A DNA stretch of 64,000 nt from CAISCU01 sp943361925 (lineage in GTDB: Bacteria > Bacteroidota > Bacteroidia > UKL13-3), in the NCBI GenBank assembly GCA_943361925.1, contig CALRIT020000003.1, positions 1-64,000 on the forward strand, read 5' to 3'. This document shows positions 46,106-54,367 of this stretch, in pieces (within the stretch, counting starts at the first letter, position 1; each line of letters begins with the position of its first letter). The position numbers were made by a program, and so were the translations under genes. The notes beneath the pieces were generated by a model, which saw only the letters and a list, made by a program, of their open reading frames with translations, was not told where the DNA came from and did no database searches.

Positions 46106-46597
46106 TTACTTTTTCTCTCTGTTTGTATAATAATCAAAGTTGAAATAATGGCGCCTATTGTGAACCCAAATCTCCCCGACTTGTCCCTTTTCACATTTGT
46201 CTACCGGAATTGCCTTGCTACCATTTAATTCATCTAGTTGTCCAAAATAAATTGAAAACGAATTATGGTCAAATTGAATGGCTAACCAACAAGCTTTCGC
46301 ATTGTACTTTTTCTCGGCTACTAATGCATTTTCATAAACATCCTTGCCTAGATTATATCTGGTATTCAGTTTGCCATTTTTTTGAAATTTATTTCTAGCC
46401 TTAACACTAATAATATATTTAAAACCATCTTTTTCGCAGGATATATCAGCGAATGTTTCGTTCATCAAATCGTCATTTAGATTCCTAATCCTATCAAACT
46501 TCTTGTCAACAAGTGATTTTAAAGCGAATAATTCCCCTAATTCCCCAAGTGATTTTTTTCTTGATGCTTCTTTTTTATTTGCTAAGTTTTCTATCAT
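46106..46597 (-). CDS. PD-(D/E)XK-like nuclease, hypothetical
   Basis: 163 residues without signal or membrane segment. The pattern LGELGELFALKSL (Glu19, Glu22), then FADISCEKDGFKYIISVKAR with Asp51 and Lys66 resembles a restriction-endonuclease-like fold: conserved acidic helix, Asp on one strand and Ser-Val-Lys in place of (D/E)xK on the next. This is a fold-level inference. The adjacent HNH gene suggests a two-nuclease module, perhaps a restriction or mobile-element remnant. No methylase is nearby. Confidence 0.62.
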   Translation of the reverse strand: MIENLANKKEASRKKSLGELGELFALKSLVDKKFDRIRNLNDDLMNETFADISCEKDGFKYIISVKARNKFQKNGKLNTRYNLGKDVYENALVAEKKYNAKACWLAIQFDHNSFSIYFGQLDELNGSKAIPVDKCEKGQVGEIWVHNRRHYFNFDYYTNREKK

Positions 46598-46746
46598 TTA
46601 ATTGTCGATAAGCTGCTGAATATCGTTCTGCAAATTTGCAAAGAGTATACGTTTAAAGCTATTTTAGCTTGTGAAAGTTAATTAATCAATCACACAAATC
46701 TCATCATACTAAAATGATTTAAACATTAATTTCTTAATTGCTATTC

Positions 46747-47247
46747 TCAATTGTAAATTGTTGGTCGTATAGGATTTTCACCTTTCATTTTTTTCAATGA
46801 CATATACATATCCGATAAAAGTTCCGGGCTCCATTCATTGATTTCTGTCTGGCCAAAAACTTCATTTTCAGGCCTTTGAACCAAAGTAAAGTATAACTTG
46901 TTATATGATTCCTTTCCTGTTGAAATTACATCGAATTTTATTTTGATTGAATCAAGTTTAAGAATTTTTGTTTCCTTAAGTTCATTTTTTTCATAGTAAC
47001 TTAATTCAACAGTATTCGTTTGGGGATGAATAATTAGCTTTTTTAAAAAGAAATGGGCAAGCTTTTCGGAGCGTCTAAGTTTAAGCAATACTAATAACCC
47101 AAGAAAAGCCATGGAATAGTAACTAAAAAAAGAAATAGGAGAACAAATCAGGCATATATAGAAGGTCTGCTTGAAATAATTCCAGTAACGACTTTTATAG
47201 GAAACGTAGGAAACCTCATATTCTATTATTTCTTTTAAATCGTTCAT
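46747..47247 (-). CDS. Hypothetical membrane protein
   Basis: 166 residues. Two close hydrophobic segments near the N-terminus (QTFYICLICSPISFFSYYSMAFLGLLVLLKL) form a probable hairpin, followed by a soluble beta-rich domain of about 110 residues (LIIHPQTNTVELSYYEKNELKETKIL). No family recognised. It belongs to a block of minus-strand genes of unknown function between 46.7 and 50.8 kb; spacing to its neighbours is over 100 bases on both sides. Confidence 0.62.
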   Translation of the reverse strand: MNDLKEIIEYEVSYVSYKSRYWNYFKQTFYICLICSPISFFSYYSMAFLGLLVLLKLRRSEKLAHFFLKKLIIHPQTNTVELSYYEKNELKETKILKLDSIKIKFDVISTGKESYNKLYFTLVQRPENEVFGQTEINEWSPELLSDMYMSLKKMKGENPIRPTIYN

Positions 47248-47374
47248 TTTATACCGAAAGTATTATAAATTTAAGAAGTACAACGTTTAGACCCAAAGTT
47301 GTTAAGGGTACCAAAATTCCAATCAATAAATGCTTTGAAACATCTTTTGCATTTTAATAAATCCAAATCAATTT

Positions 47375-48433
47375 CTAATTCAATTCTTGATAATTTTTCC
47401 AATCAGAGATAGTTCTTGGCTTGCATTGGTCATGCAAATCAATGGATTCAATATATTCAAACAGTTCTTTATTTAGAAATATAAACTGTCCGTCTTCTCC
47501 TGCATAAATAGGATAAACTTGCTCATCAGAATTTTGAAGTTTCAACACATCATTCATCATTTCATAGAAATTCAACTGTGCAATTCCCCAGACATAGATA
47601 TTGTCCATATCGCCTTCAAATGCAACATATTCTTTACCATTTACTGTAATTTTATGCGTCCAATGTTTATCAATCTCATCAGAAATTTCATTGTTCCATT
47701 CTATGGTTAGATTCCTGCTTGTAAAGGCTGGTTTAACAAAATTTAAATATTTCTCTAAACCACCAATTTCAAATAGAGTTTCCCCATCGCAAAAGAATAA
47801 TCTTTTTTCTATTGGTTCAAAGTTTTCTCCGGTATCAATCGTCACAAGACAGTTATAATAATTAATGGAATCGACAAGTTGTTTTTTCAACTCATCTATT
47901 TCTTCAGAGTCATTCATATACTTGAAATAACCAAGTTCACTTAGTTGTTCAACAATTGTATTTCCATCAGAACGAACTGGCTTAGATTCTTGCATTCTTT
48001 TATGGGTAGAACCCAAAAGGAACCTAAATATTATTAAAACAATTAAAAATATAGGTAATAATTCATATGACCAACTAGTTTGCCTATCTAGCTTAAAATC
48101 CTGATAAGTCAATACTTCTATAAATGTATTAAACCCTTGATTCAGTTTAACACTCATCACCTTTTCACTGAACATAAGGCTCAATTGCCCAGAAATTAAA
48201 GAATCATGAATATATAATTGAATGCTGGTTTTTGTAGGCATCAAAACAACTATTGAGTCATTCTTAAAAATTATTAGTGAATCTTTATAAAGAGTTTTTG
48301 AGGGTGTATTTAAGTATACAATTCCATTTACTTTTACATAAACAGAGTCAATAAATTTACTTGAATCCGATTTTTTTTCACAGCTTGAAAAAAGGGTAAT
48401 TATAGTTGTTAAAATGATAAAGTATGTTTTCAT
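47375..48433 (-). CDS. Hypothetical lipoprotein-like protein with internal membrane helix
   Basis: 352 residues. The N-terminus is a lipoprotein-like signal with TLFSSCEKK (Cys18). About 110 beta-rich residues follow, then a clear membrane helix (SWSYELLPIFLIVLIIFRFLLG) and about 210 residues of soluble alpha/beta sequence (LFFCDGETLFEIGGLEKYLNF, HKITVNGKEYVAFEGDMDN). If both signals are real, the protein would span the inner membrane with a periplasmic domain and a cytosolic domain. No family recognised. The small gene at 48446 lies 12 bases upstream on the same strand. Confidence 0.66.
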   Translation of the reverse strand: MKTYFIILTTIITLFSSCEKKSDSSKFIDSVYVKVNGIVYLNTPSKTLYKDSLIIFKNDSIVVLMPTKTSIQLYIHDSLISGQLSLMFSEKVMSVKLNQGFNTFIEVLTYQDFKLDRQTSWSYELLPIFLIVLIIFRFLLGSTHKRMQESKPVRSDGNTIVEQLSELGYFKYMNDSEEIDELKKQLVDSINYYNCLVTIDTGENFEPIEKRLFFCDGETLFEIGGLEKYLNFVKPAFTSRNLTIEWNNEISDEIDKHWTHKITVNGKEYVAFEGDMDNIYVWGIAQLNFYEMMNDVLKLQNSDEQVYPIYAGEDGQFIFLNKELFEYIESIDLHDQCKPRTISDWKNYQELN

Positions 48434-48445
48434 TTTATAACTGAA

Positions 48446-48634
48446 TCATTGGGCTAATTTATCAAGAAGATCTTTGTCTTCAAATAGTATTTCACGCAAA
48501 TTATTGGTTAAACTAATTTTGTCTGCTTGTTGATTCTGAAGCTCTTTTAAGAAATCAAGCACATCTTGTAATACATTCTCAGGAAGGCTTTCCAGTACCT
48601 TCTTAATTTCGGATTGTATTTGAGACTTGATCAT
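48446..48634 (-). CDS. Small antitoxin-like (DUF2281-like) protein
   Basis: 62 residues from the ATG at 48634 (the frame extends two codons to a TTG). It reads IKKVLESLPENVLQDVLDFLKELQNQ, a helix pattern similar to DUF2281/VapB-like antitoxins, followed by an acidic tail ending LLDKLAQ. A neighbouring toxin of a known type is not evident; the next gene is the lipoprotein-like 47375-48433. It may be a solitary antitoxin or an unrelated small helical protein. Confidence 0.55.
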   Translation of the reverse strand: MIKSQIQSEIKKVLESLPENVLQDVLDFLKELQNQQADKISLTNNLREILFEDKDLLDKLAQ

Positions 48635-48810
48635 ATACAATAATAATTAAAAAGCAGATTAAGTATGAGGGAGAGTAAAATGAATGATAATTTTGGGAGT
48701 TTCCTATCTAAGATCTAATTTAAAATTGGGAAATAAACGTCAATAACTTCATCTATTGATGCGAATCAGGTTCATTTTGAAATTAGGTGTAATGACATTC
48801 GCTTCAAGTA

Positions 48811-49773
48811 CTATTTTGTAAACTTTATCCAAATATCGTGTTCATTTTCAATTAAACTTAGTTCAATCCTTTCTGCCTCTTTTTCGATTTCCTTTCCGAT
48901 CTTATAGGCCACAATTGGACTATCGTTTATATTCGATTCTTTATATATTGTTCCCGAATAGTAACGATAAAAAAACAAGTCGTCAAAATTTTTGATTTTT
49001 TCGGGAATGTCTCGCCGGTTTATTCTTTCTTGCACTAAATACTTTCGCAATTGAGGGTAGCGAACCAAATACAATTCAATTGTATCTTGAGTTAATGTAT
49101 TTACAGCAATAGGTATTAGATAATTAATTCGACATTCCGAAACTAGTCTTTCGTTATCAAAAATAATATCTTCAAATATTTTGAAACCTACAATTTTAAA
49201 CTTAGATGAGTCGTTATGTAAAACAATTTCACTTCTAAAAGATTCATCTTTACTATCATATGTGGTAATATTCTTTAGAATTACATTTCGATTTATGATG
49301 TTGAATAATTTGTTATTTTCAAAAAGTATTGGATTATTAATTGGAGTGGCAATTCTATAAACTGATTTTACTGATAAAACCATTCTTTCTTTTAATCGAA
49401 AAAATTCAATGTAACCGTCTTCATTTCTTTGAATATTATATCTAGTGGAATTTAATAAATCAATTGTGGCCTCCTTTGGAATTTCAGGAATTATTCTTTT
49501 GAATGTAAATGGGTTAATGTATTCTCTCTGCATACGAATTCTGCCTGTTGAATCCCATACAGTCCATTTACCAATACGATAATTATTTTCGAAATACCCT
49601 TCTGACTTCTTTTGCCCCGTTTTATAAAAGGAAATATATTTTCCATCCACTCTTCCTTCACATGTTTCATAGAAACACTTGATAAGGTCGTCTTCATAAA
49701 AATGCCTTTTCCTAGCAGATTCTTTAATTGACAGAAATGCCAAAAATATTATTAAGTGAAAAAAAAAATTCAT
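48811..49773 (-). CDS. Exported MORN-like repeat protein
   Basis: 320 residues with a hydrophobic signal start. Residues 30-85 contain repeats of the MORN/YwqK type: GKYISFYKTGQKKSEGYFENNYRIGKW and TVWDSTGRIRMQREY. The rest is a predicted alpha/beta domain rich in Ile, Asn and charged residues without recognisable motifs. The start ATG overlaps the stop of the upstream FGE-like gene (ATGA), so they are coupled. The role is unknown; YwqK-type repeats are known from toxin-antitoxin-like and surface proteins. Confidence 0.62.
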   Translation of the reverse strand: MNFFFHLIIFLAFLSIKESARKRHFYEDDLIKCFYETCEGRVDGKYISFYKTGQKKSEGYFENNYRIGKWTVWDSTGRIRMQREYINPFTFKRIIPEIPKEATIDLLNSTRYNIQRNEDGYIEFFRLKERMVLSVKSVYRIATPINNPILFENNKLFNIINRNVILKNITTYDSKDESFRSEIVLHNDSSKFKIVGFKIFEDIIFDNERLVSECRINYLIPIAVNTLTQDTIELYLVRYPQLRKYLVQERINRRDIPEKIKNFDDLFFYRYYSGTIYKESNINDSPIVAYKIGKEIEKEAERIELSLIENEHDIWIKFTK

Positions 49774-50603
49774 TTTAAATTAAGTCCCCAATACTCTAAA
49801 ATACTTACCGGTTTTCCTCTATTCTGAAAAATATTTTTATCCGTTTCATTGGCTAATTCCTTAACATATCTAAATGAAACTTGTCTATATCCTTCAGTGG
49901 AATAGTAGTTAAATAAACAATAATTCAGTAGTTTTTCTTGCTGAAACAAATAAGAATCACCAATTACTAATTTACGTTTTAAGGTTAATGATTCATCCTT
50001 TCCAGCAAAGTAATTGTGTTCGAAGATTAAAGAACCTTTCCAATTAGCTCTAAATTCCAATATATTTTCGAATTTAGTATTCAAAAGCCAATCAGAGTAT
50101 TTTTTATTAAAATCATTCTGGATGTTGTTTTTCGATAGATTCCAGTAAGCGGCCAACCATTCAGAACAATTTGGCAACCTATAAAGAAATTGAACACTAT
50201 CCCCATTTTCTTTAATTGTTTTCCATCTGCAAAAATTCATCGCGTTGTCCCAGGAAATACCAAGAACCGGAAGTTCATCAAATTCTGAGCTGCCTATGTA
50301 CTTGGCACGAACCTCATTTGAACCAATATTACTATCCGGTAATTGAGTTTGATAATATTTAAATGAGGAGTCCTTTCTGATAGCATTTAAGTATTCTTTA
50401 TACTCTTTATAAGTTACTAATTCACTTATTTGGAAGCCCTTTATTTTATCCTCTTTACCATTAGAACTATCACCAAGTATTTTAAAAAAATTTATTGTTT
50501 GAGAGGGAATGTCAAATATTTTAGCGGACCTGTCTTCAATTTCAAAACTTGTCAATAAAATGACAAGTAAATAAAAGATCAATATAATCGCAATTCTATT
50601 CAA
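49770..50603 (-). CDS. Degenerate formylglycine-generating-enzyme (SUMF1) domain protein
   Basis: 277 residues. An N-terminal anchor (IAIILIFYLLVILLTSF) is followed by a fold of the FGE-sulfatase type: FQISELVTYKEYKEYL, LPVLGISWDNAMNFCRWK and LYRLPNCSEWLAAYW, ending SFRYVKE where active enzymes have GFRCVR. The catalytic cysteine motif and the RGGSW stretch are missing, so it is likely a structural or binding member. TTG at 50603 is the only suitable start for the anchor. It overlaps the MORN-like gene by four bases. Confidence 0.68.
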   Translation of the reverse strand: MNRIAIILIFYLLVILLTSFEIEDRSAKIFDIPSQTINFFKILGDSSNGKEDKIKGFQISELVTYKEYKEYLNAIRKDSSFKYYQTQLPDSNIGSNEVRAKYIGSSEFDELPVLGISWDNAMNFCRWKTIKENGDSVQFLYRLPNCSEWLAAYWNLSKNNIQNDFNKKYSDWLLNTKFENILEFRANWKGSLIFEHNYFAGKDESLTLKRKLVIGDSYLFQQEKLLNYCLFNYYSTEGYRQVSFRYVKELANETDKNIFQNRGKPVSILEYWGLNLK

Positions 50604-50674
50604 ATAAGTTTGGCTTATAATTAGTTCCTTAACGTAAAATTCTAAACTACAATATAGCCATTTTACCTAAGTCC

Positions 50675-50842
50675 CTACTTCCTCCTCACCCAATAATCAA
50701 TAAAGTAGCCCAAATTGCCAATTAGAAAGAAAATATTCACCCATCTGGCAAATGGTGGTGCGCCGGCAGGCCAGATTTGGCCTAATAGCACTATTACATT
50801 CAGGAAAATTAAAATAGTCAATGTAAATTTTTTCATTTTCAT
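50675..50842 (-). CDS. Small two-helix membrane protein (55 residues)
   Basis: I read this frame directly: ATG at 50842, TAG at 50675-50677. It encodes a basic start MKMKKF, a first hydrophobic helix (TILIFLNVIVLLGQIW), a PAGAPPFARW turn, a second helix (VNIFFLIGNLGYFIDYW) and a basic end VRRK. The gene begins two bases after the stop of the serine hydrolase gene, so co-transcription is very likely. Function unknown. Confidence 0.65.
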   Translation of the reverse strand: MKMKKFTLTILIFLNVIVLLGQIWPAGAPPFARWVNIFFLIGNLGYFIDYWVRRK

Positions 50843-50844
50843 AG

Positions 50845-52368
50845 CTATTTCTGTTTTTCGAAATCGTAAGTCAAATAATCAATAAAATCATTCACTCTTA
50901 CGGTCATAGATTTTACTTCTCCATTTTCAATTTTAACCGGAAAAACCTGCACGCCACAGGTCAAATCGCTGTAATTGCATAAAAACTGATTGTTTCCTAA
51001 ATAACGCAATGTGCCAATATTGTTGGGGTGATTGCTCATGTACATTTTTAATCCGGCTTTGGTATTCTTGATTTCAACTGTGCCATAAAAATCGTTTTTG
51101 TAAACGCCGCAGTATGCAGTAATCGGCAATTCAGTTTTATTCTTTTTTGATGCTTGTAATTCAAGGCTATCGATTAATTTTTGTTCTTCAATTCTAACGG
51201 CTTTCGAACCATTGAAATAGATTTCAGAAATGTTTCTGTAAGGAACACCTAAGTATGCTTCAATAACTTGTTTTGCCAATGCTTCATACAATGAATTTGC
51301 ATCGGTATTGGTATACACCAAAACACCCATGTTTTCTTCGGGAACAAATTCTGTTTTGGTTACGAATCCGTTGGCACCACCGCTGTGTTCCCAAATTCTT
51401 CTACCTTCGTAATCATAAGAGCTCCATCCTAAACCGTAAGTAGAAAAATGTTTGCTTTTGTACAAACGCGATGAAGGATCACCAACAACCATATTCGACT
51501 TTCTAGTTTCAGCCAATACCTTAAACGGAACAACACGTTTGCCGTTGAAACGACCACTATCCAGTTGCATCAACAACCAATTCGACATATCCCTCACATT
51601 TGAGTTAATGGAAGCTGAAGCACCCATATTGTCTATATTGGTAAGGTTCATGCTAACTAATTTGCCATTCCAAAGTGTATGTGGTTTGCAAGCATTGGCA
51701 TCATTTACCATTCCTGAATAAAAGGAATTGGTATGTTTCATGTCAAGTGGTTTGAAAAAACGTGCTGAAATAAAATCGTCCCAGGTAGTATCGGTTACTG
51801 CTAAAATCACTTCTCCTGCAGTAATAAAACCTGCATTGCAATAACCATATTTGTATCTGAAAGGATGAACAGGTTTGGTTAAAGCCAAGTGTTCAACAAT
51901 TTGTTTACGAGTTAAAGTACTTCCCCAGTTTAAAAAATCCCCCTGAAAAGTTTGTAAGCCCAAACGATGTGTTAGTACATCACGAACTGTTACTAATTCG
52001 CTGGAATTTTGGTCGTACAGTTTAAAATATGGCAGGTATTTAGTTACTTTTTCGTCGAGTGACAGGCGCTTTTCATCATTCAATAAAGCAATGGCAGTTC
52101 CTGTAAAAGCTTTGCTGTTTGATGCAATCTGGAACAAAGTGTATTCATCAACAGGCTCTGGTTTTCCGAATTCCTTTACACCATATCCTTTTGAAACCAC
52201 AATTTTTCCATCTTTAACAATCGCGATTGCCAAACCCGGAACTTGCCAGCGTTCCATTTCTCTTTTGATAAAATTATCTAAAGAATCTTTAACAAAAGTC
52301 GGTTGCGACTTTACTATCAAACCAAAAAATAAAAATGAGGTTAATAGCAGCAGTTTGTTTGTTTTCAT
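50845..52368 (-). CDS. Serine hydrolase of the beta-lactamase / penicillin-binding family
   Basis: 507 residues with a signal peptide ending VKSQP. The class C beta-lactamase fold has the nucleophile motif SNSK (Ser83, Lys86) in FQIASNSKAF, YCN in YGYCNAGF, and HSGGANGF as the KTG-like third motif. A C-terminal domain of about 120 residues (ITAYCGVYKNDFYG) follows. Family members act as peptidases, esterases or amidases on peptides or cell-wall material; beta-lactamase activity cannot be assumed. It leads an operon with the 55-residue membrane protein. Confidence 0.9.
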   Translation of the reverse strand: MKTNKLLLLTSFLFFGLIVKSQPTFVKDSLDNFIKREMERWQVPGLAIAIVKDGKIVVSKGYGVKEFGKPEPVDEYTLFQIASNSKAFTGTAIALLNDEKRLSLDEKVTKYLPYFKLYDQNSSELVTVRDVLTHRLGLQTFQGDFLNWGSTLTRKQIVEHLALTKPVHPFRYKYGYCNAGFITAGEVILAVTDTTWDDFISARFFKPLDMKHTNSFYSGMVNDANACKPHTLWNGKLVSMNLTNIDNMGASASINSNVRDMSNWLLMQLDSGRFNGKRVVPFKVLAETRKSNMVVGDPSSRLYKSKHFSTYGLGWSSYDYEGRRIWEHSGGANGFVTKTEFVPEENMGVLVYTNTDANSLYEALAKQVIEAYLGVPYRNISEIYFNGSKAVRIEEQKLIDSLELQASKKNKTELPITAYCGVYKNDFYGTVEIKNTKAGLKMYMSNHPNNIGTLRYLGNNQFLCNYSDLTCGVQVFPVKIENGEVKSMTVRVNDFIDYLTYDFEKQK

Positions 52369-52371
52369 AAA

Positions 52372-52848
52372 TTAAATTGGGGTATTGGTAACACGTAATT
52401 GCGCACCAAATTGATAAACATAATATTGTTTTAAACCTCTTGTTGCTGCACCTGAAACAACTCCTCCGTTTTGGGCAGCGAATTTTGAACCGCAACAAGG
52501 CACAAATTTGGAATTAACCGTTTTGCCACAAACATAAAAAAGGTTGTTTGTTTCAACTGTCACAATAGAACAAGCACTATCTGTTTTATACGGACAAGCT
52601 CTGTCGAAAGCCACATATTGATCGGCACCCGGAAAACCTGTATTGTAAATAATGATTCCTTTGTAACCATTGATGCTATACATATAACCGTTGGGAAATT
52701 TGAGTTCAGCAGCATCGGGTAAGTCCATATTCACAGTAAAATCAACAAAAACAGGATCAAAGAAATCGAGATTTTGTTGGTTGGTTTTATCCTTTTTACA
52801 TGAAAAGGAAATGAAAATCAACAAAGAAAAGATAATATATTTATTCAT
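52372..52848 (-). CDS. Rieske-like lipoprotein with altered cluster ligands
   Basis: 158 residues from the ATG at 52848. A lipobox ISFSCKKD marks a lipoprotein. The C-terminal domain has the Rieske layout (AFDRACPYKTDSACSIV ... FVPCCGSKFAAQNGGVVSGAATRGLKQYYV), but both cluster histidines are absent: the first knuckle is C-P-Y and the second C-C-G-S. A normal [2Fe-2S] Rieske cluster is therefore doubtful; disulfides or another metal are possible. The ATG overlaps the end of the dehydrogenase gene by eight bases. Confidence 0.75.
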   Translation of the reverse strand: MNKYIIFSLLIFISFSCKKDKTNQQNLDFFDPVFVDFTVNMDLPDAAELKFPNGYMYSINGYKGIIIYNTGFPGADQYVAFDRACPYKTDSACSIVTVETNNLFYVCGKTVNSKFVPCCGSKFAAQNGGVVSGAATRGLKQYYVYQFGAQLRVTNTPI

Positions 52849-53695
52849 AAGAGTAAAAGCCCTTTCCAGATTTTTTGCCATGTAAACCGGCATCTACTTT
52901 TTGTTGTTGAATGCGGTTCGGACGAAATTTTCCGTCATAATGAAAAAGCTGATACATGCTGCTGGTAACCGAGAAATTTGTATCAACTCCAATTAAATCC
53001 ATCAAACGAAAAGGACCCATTTTAAATCCTGAACTTTCGAGCAAAGCATCAATATCTTCAAAAGAAGCCACTTGTTCTTCTAGGGTTTTTAAACCTTCTA
53101 CATAAAAATGTCGGGCCACTCTGTTAACAATAAAACCAGGAGCATCTTTAGCCATCACACAGGTTTTTCCCATTGAAGAAATGAGTTCCTTACAATCTTC
53201 TGCAATTTGTGGGTTTGTTTGAACGCCTGATATGATTTCAACCAATTTCATAATTGGAGCCGGATTAAAGAAATGAATTCCTAAAACTCTTTCCGGAAAA
53301 GGAATTTTGGCAGCAATCTGTGTAATTGGAATGGAAGAAGTATTAGAAGCTAAAATGGTTTCGGGATTATTGATTTGGGCTACATTTTGAAAAAACTGAT
53401 GTTTTACCTCCAGTCTTTCTACAATTGCCTCAATAACCAAATCGGCAACCAAATCATTAAGTTCTGTGGTAAAAGTAATTTTAGACAAAGCCGAATCTTT
53501 ATTTTCAGCTAACATTTTGCCTTTATCAACCTGAGATTGAAGGCTTTTAGTAATTGCTGATTTTGCTTTGCTCAGCATATCGGGGTTGATATCGAACAAG
53601 AGAGTTTTGTAACCTGCAACAGCACAAACCTGAGCAATGCCTAAACCCATAGTACCGGCACCGGCAACCGCAATAATTTGAATTTTTTGAGCCAT
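52841..53695 (-). CDS. 3-hydroxyacyl-CoA (3-hydroxybutyryl-CoA) dehydrogenase
   Basis: 284 residues from the ATG at 53695; a 44-residue upstream extension is not plausible. NAD-binding AVAGAGTMGLGIAQVCA at the N-terminus, LVIEAIVERLEVKHQFF, ASNTSSIPIT, GIHFFNPAPIMKLVEII with the catalytic His, and DAPGFIVNRVARHF are diagnostic. It oxidises 3-hydroxyacyl-CoA in fatty-acid or butyrate metabolism in the cytosol. The Rieske-like lipoprotein gene starts inside its last codons (ATGAATAA overlap), a functionally unrelated pair by appearance. Confidence 0.92.
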   Translation of the reverse strand: MAQKIQIIAVAGAGTMGLGIAQVCAVAGYKTLLFDINPDMLSKAKSAITKSLQSQVDKGKMLAENKDSALSKITFTTELNDLVADLVIEAIVERLEVKHQFFQNVAQINNPETILASNTSSIPITQIAAKIPFPERVLGIHFFNPAPIMKLVEIISGVQTNPQIAEDCKELISSMGKTCVMAKDAPGFIVNRVARHFYVEGLKTLEEQVASFEDIDALLESSGFKMGPFRLMDLIGVDTNFSVTSSMYQLFHYDGKFRPNRIQQQKVDAGLHGKKSGKGFYSYE

Positions 53696-53945
53696 AAAAA
53701 CAAAGGTAAACAATTTAAGTCCACCCTGAAAAACCAATGCAGAATAAAAATAAATTGGAATGATGAATGCAACATTCCGTAAACCACGCAACCGAATTGG
53801 TGTAATTCCTAAAACATTTAATATCAATTTGGGTATTTCCTCCCAAAATTTTGGAGAGGTGTTCTATTTTCAAATCAATATGTTTCGATTTTTACAAAAT
53901 TAATACTAAACATTTGTCTAATTTTGCGGTTCAATCATTTTAGAT

Positions 53946-54272
53946 ATGATTACAGTTAGCGAAAAAGCAAAAAGCAGAATTCAAGAATTGATGATAGAAT
54001 CATCGTATACACCAGATTATTTTTTGAGAGTTGGAGTAGATAGCGGTGGTTGTTCAGGATTGTCGTACAAGTTAGATTTCGACAATACAGCAAAACCGGG
54101 TGATGAGGTAATGGATTTCAATGGTGTAAAGGTAGTTACCGATAAAAGAAGCGTTTTGTACTTATTTGGTACAGAATTGGATTTTTCGGACGGATTAAAC
54201 GGAAAAGGTTTTACTTTCAACAATCCAAATGCCACACGCACATGTAGTTGCGGTGAAAGTTTCTCAGTTTGA
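53946..54272 (+). CDS. HesB/IscA family iron-sulfur assembly protein
   Basis: 108 residues with the A-type carrier cysteines: Cys36 in SGGCSGLSY, and Cys100/Cys102 in RTCSCGESF. These hold an iron-sulfur cluster or iron for transfer to target proteins. The start MITVSEKAKSRIQELM is typical. It is a single gene upstream of rpsT. A TAATTTTG box at 53919-53926 may be its promoter, with a weak -33 partner. Confidence 0.93.
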   Translation: MITVSEKAKSRIQELMIESSYTPDYFLRVGVDSGGCSGLSYKLDFDNTAKPGDEVMDFNGVKVVTDKRSVLYLFGTELDFSDGLNGKGFTFNNPNATRTCSCGESFSV

Positions 54273-54292
54273 GGATAATTTTTGTTTGGTGA

Positions 54293-54322
54293 TTTGATTT
54301 TCAATTCTATTACCTATATTTG
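54293..54322 (+). promoter_or_regulatory. Bacteroidota-type promoter of rpsT
   Basis: TTTG at 54293-54296, 18-base spacer, TATATTTG at 54315-54322; start expected near 54329, 40 bases before rpsT. Confidence 0.78.
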
Positions 54323-54367
54323 CATCCCTTTTTAAGGGCAAATCAGATTAAAGAATAAGTATTTACA

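Noticed and set aside
52841..53827. Longer dehydrogenase starting at 53827
   Set aside because: The extra 44 residues are unlike the family and precede the Rossmann fold start; the ATG at 53695 gives the usual N-terminus.
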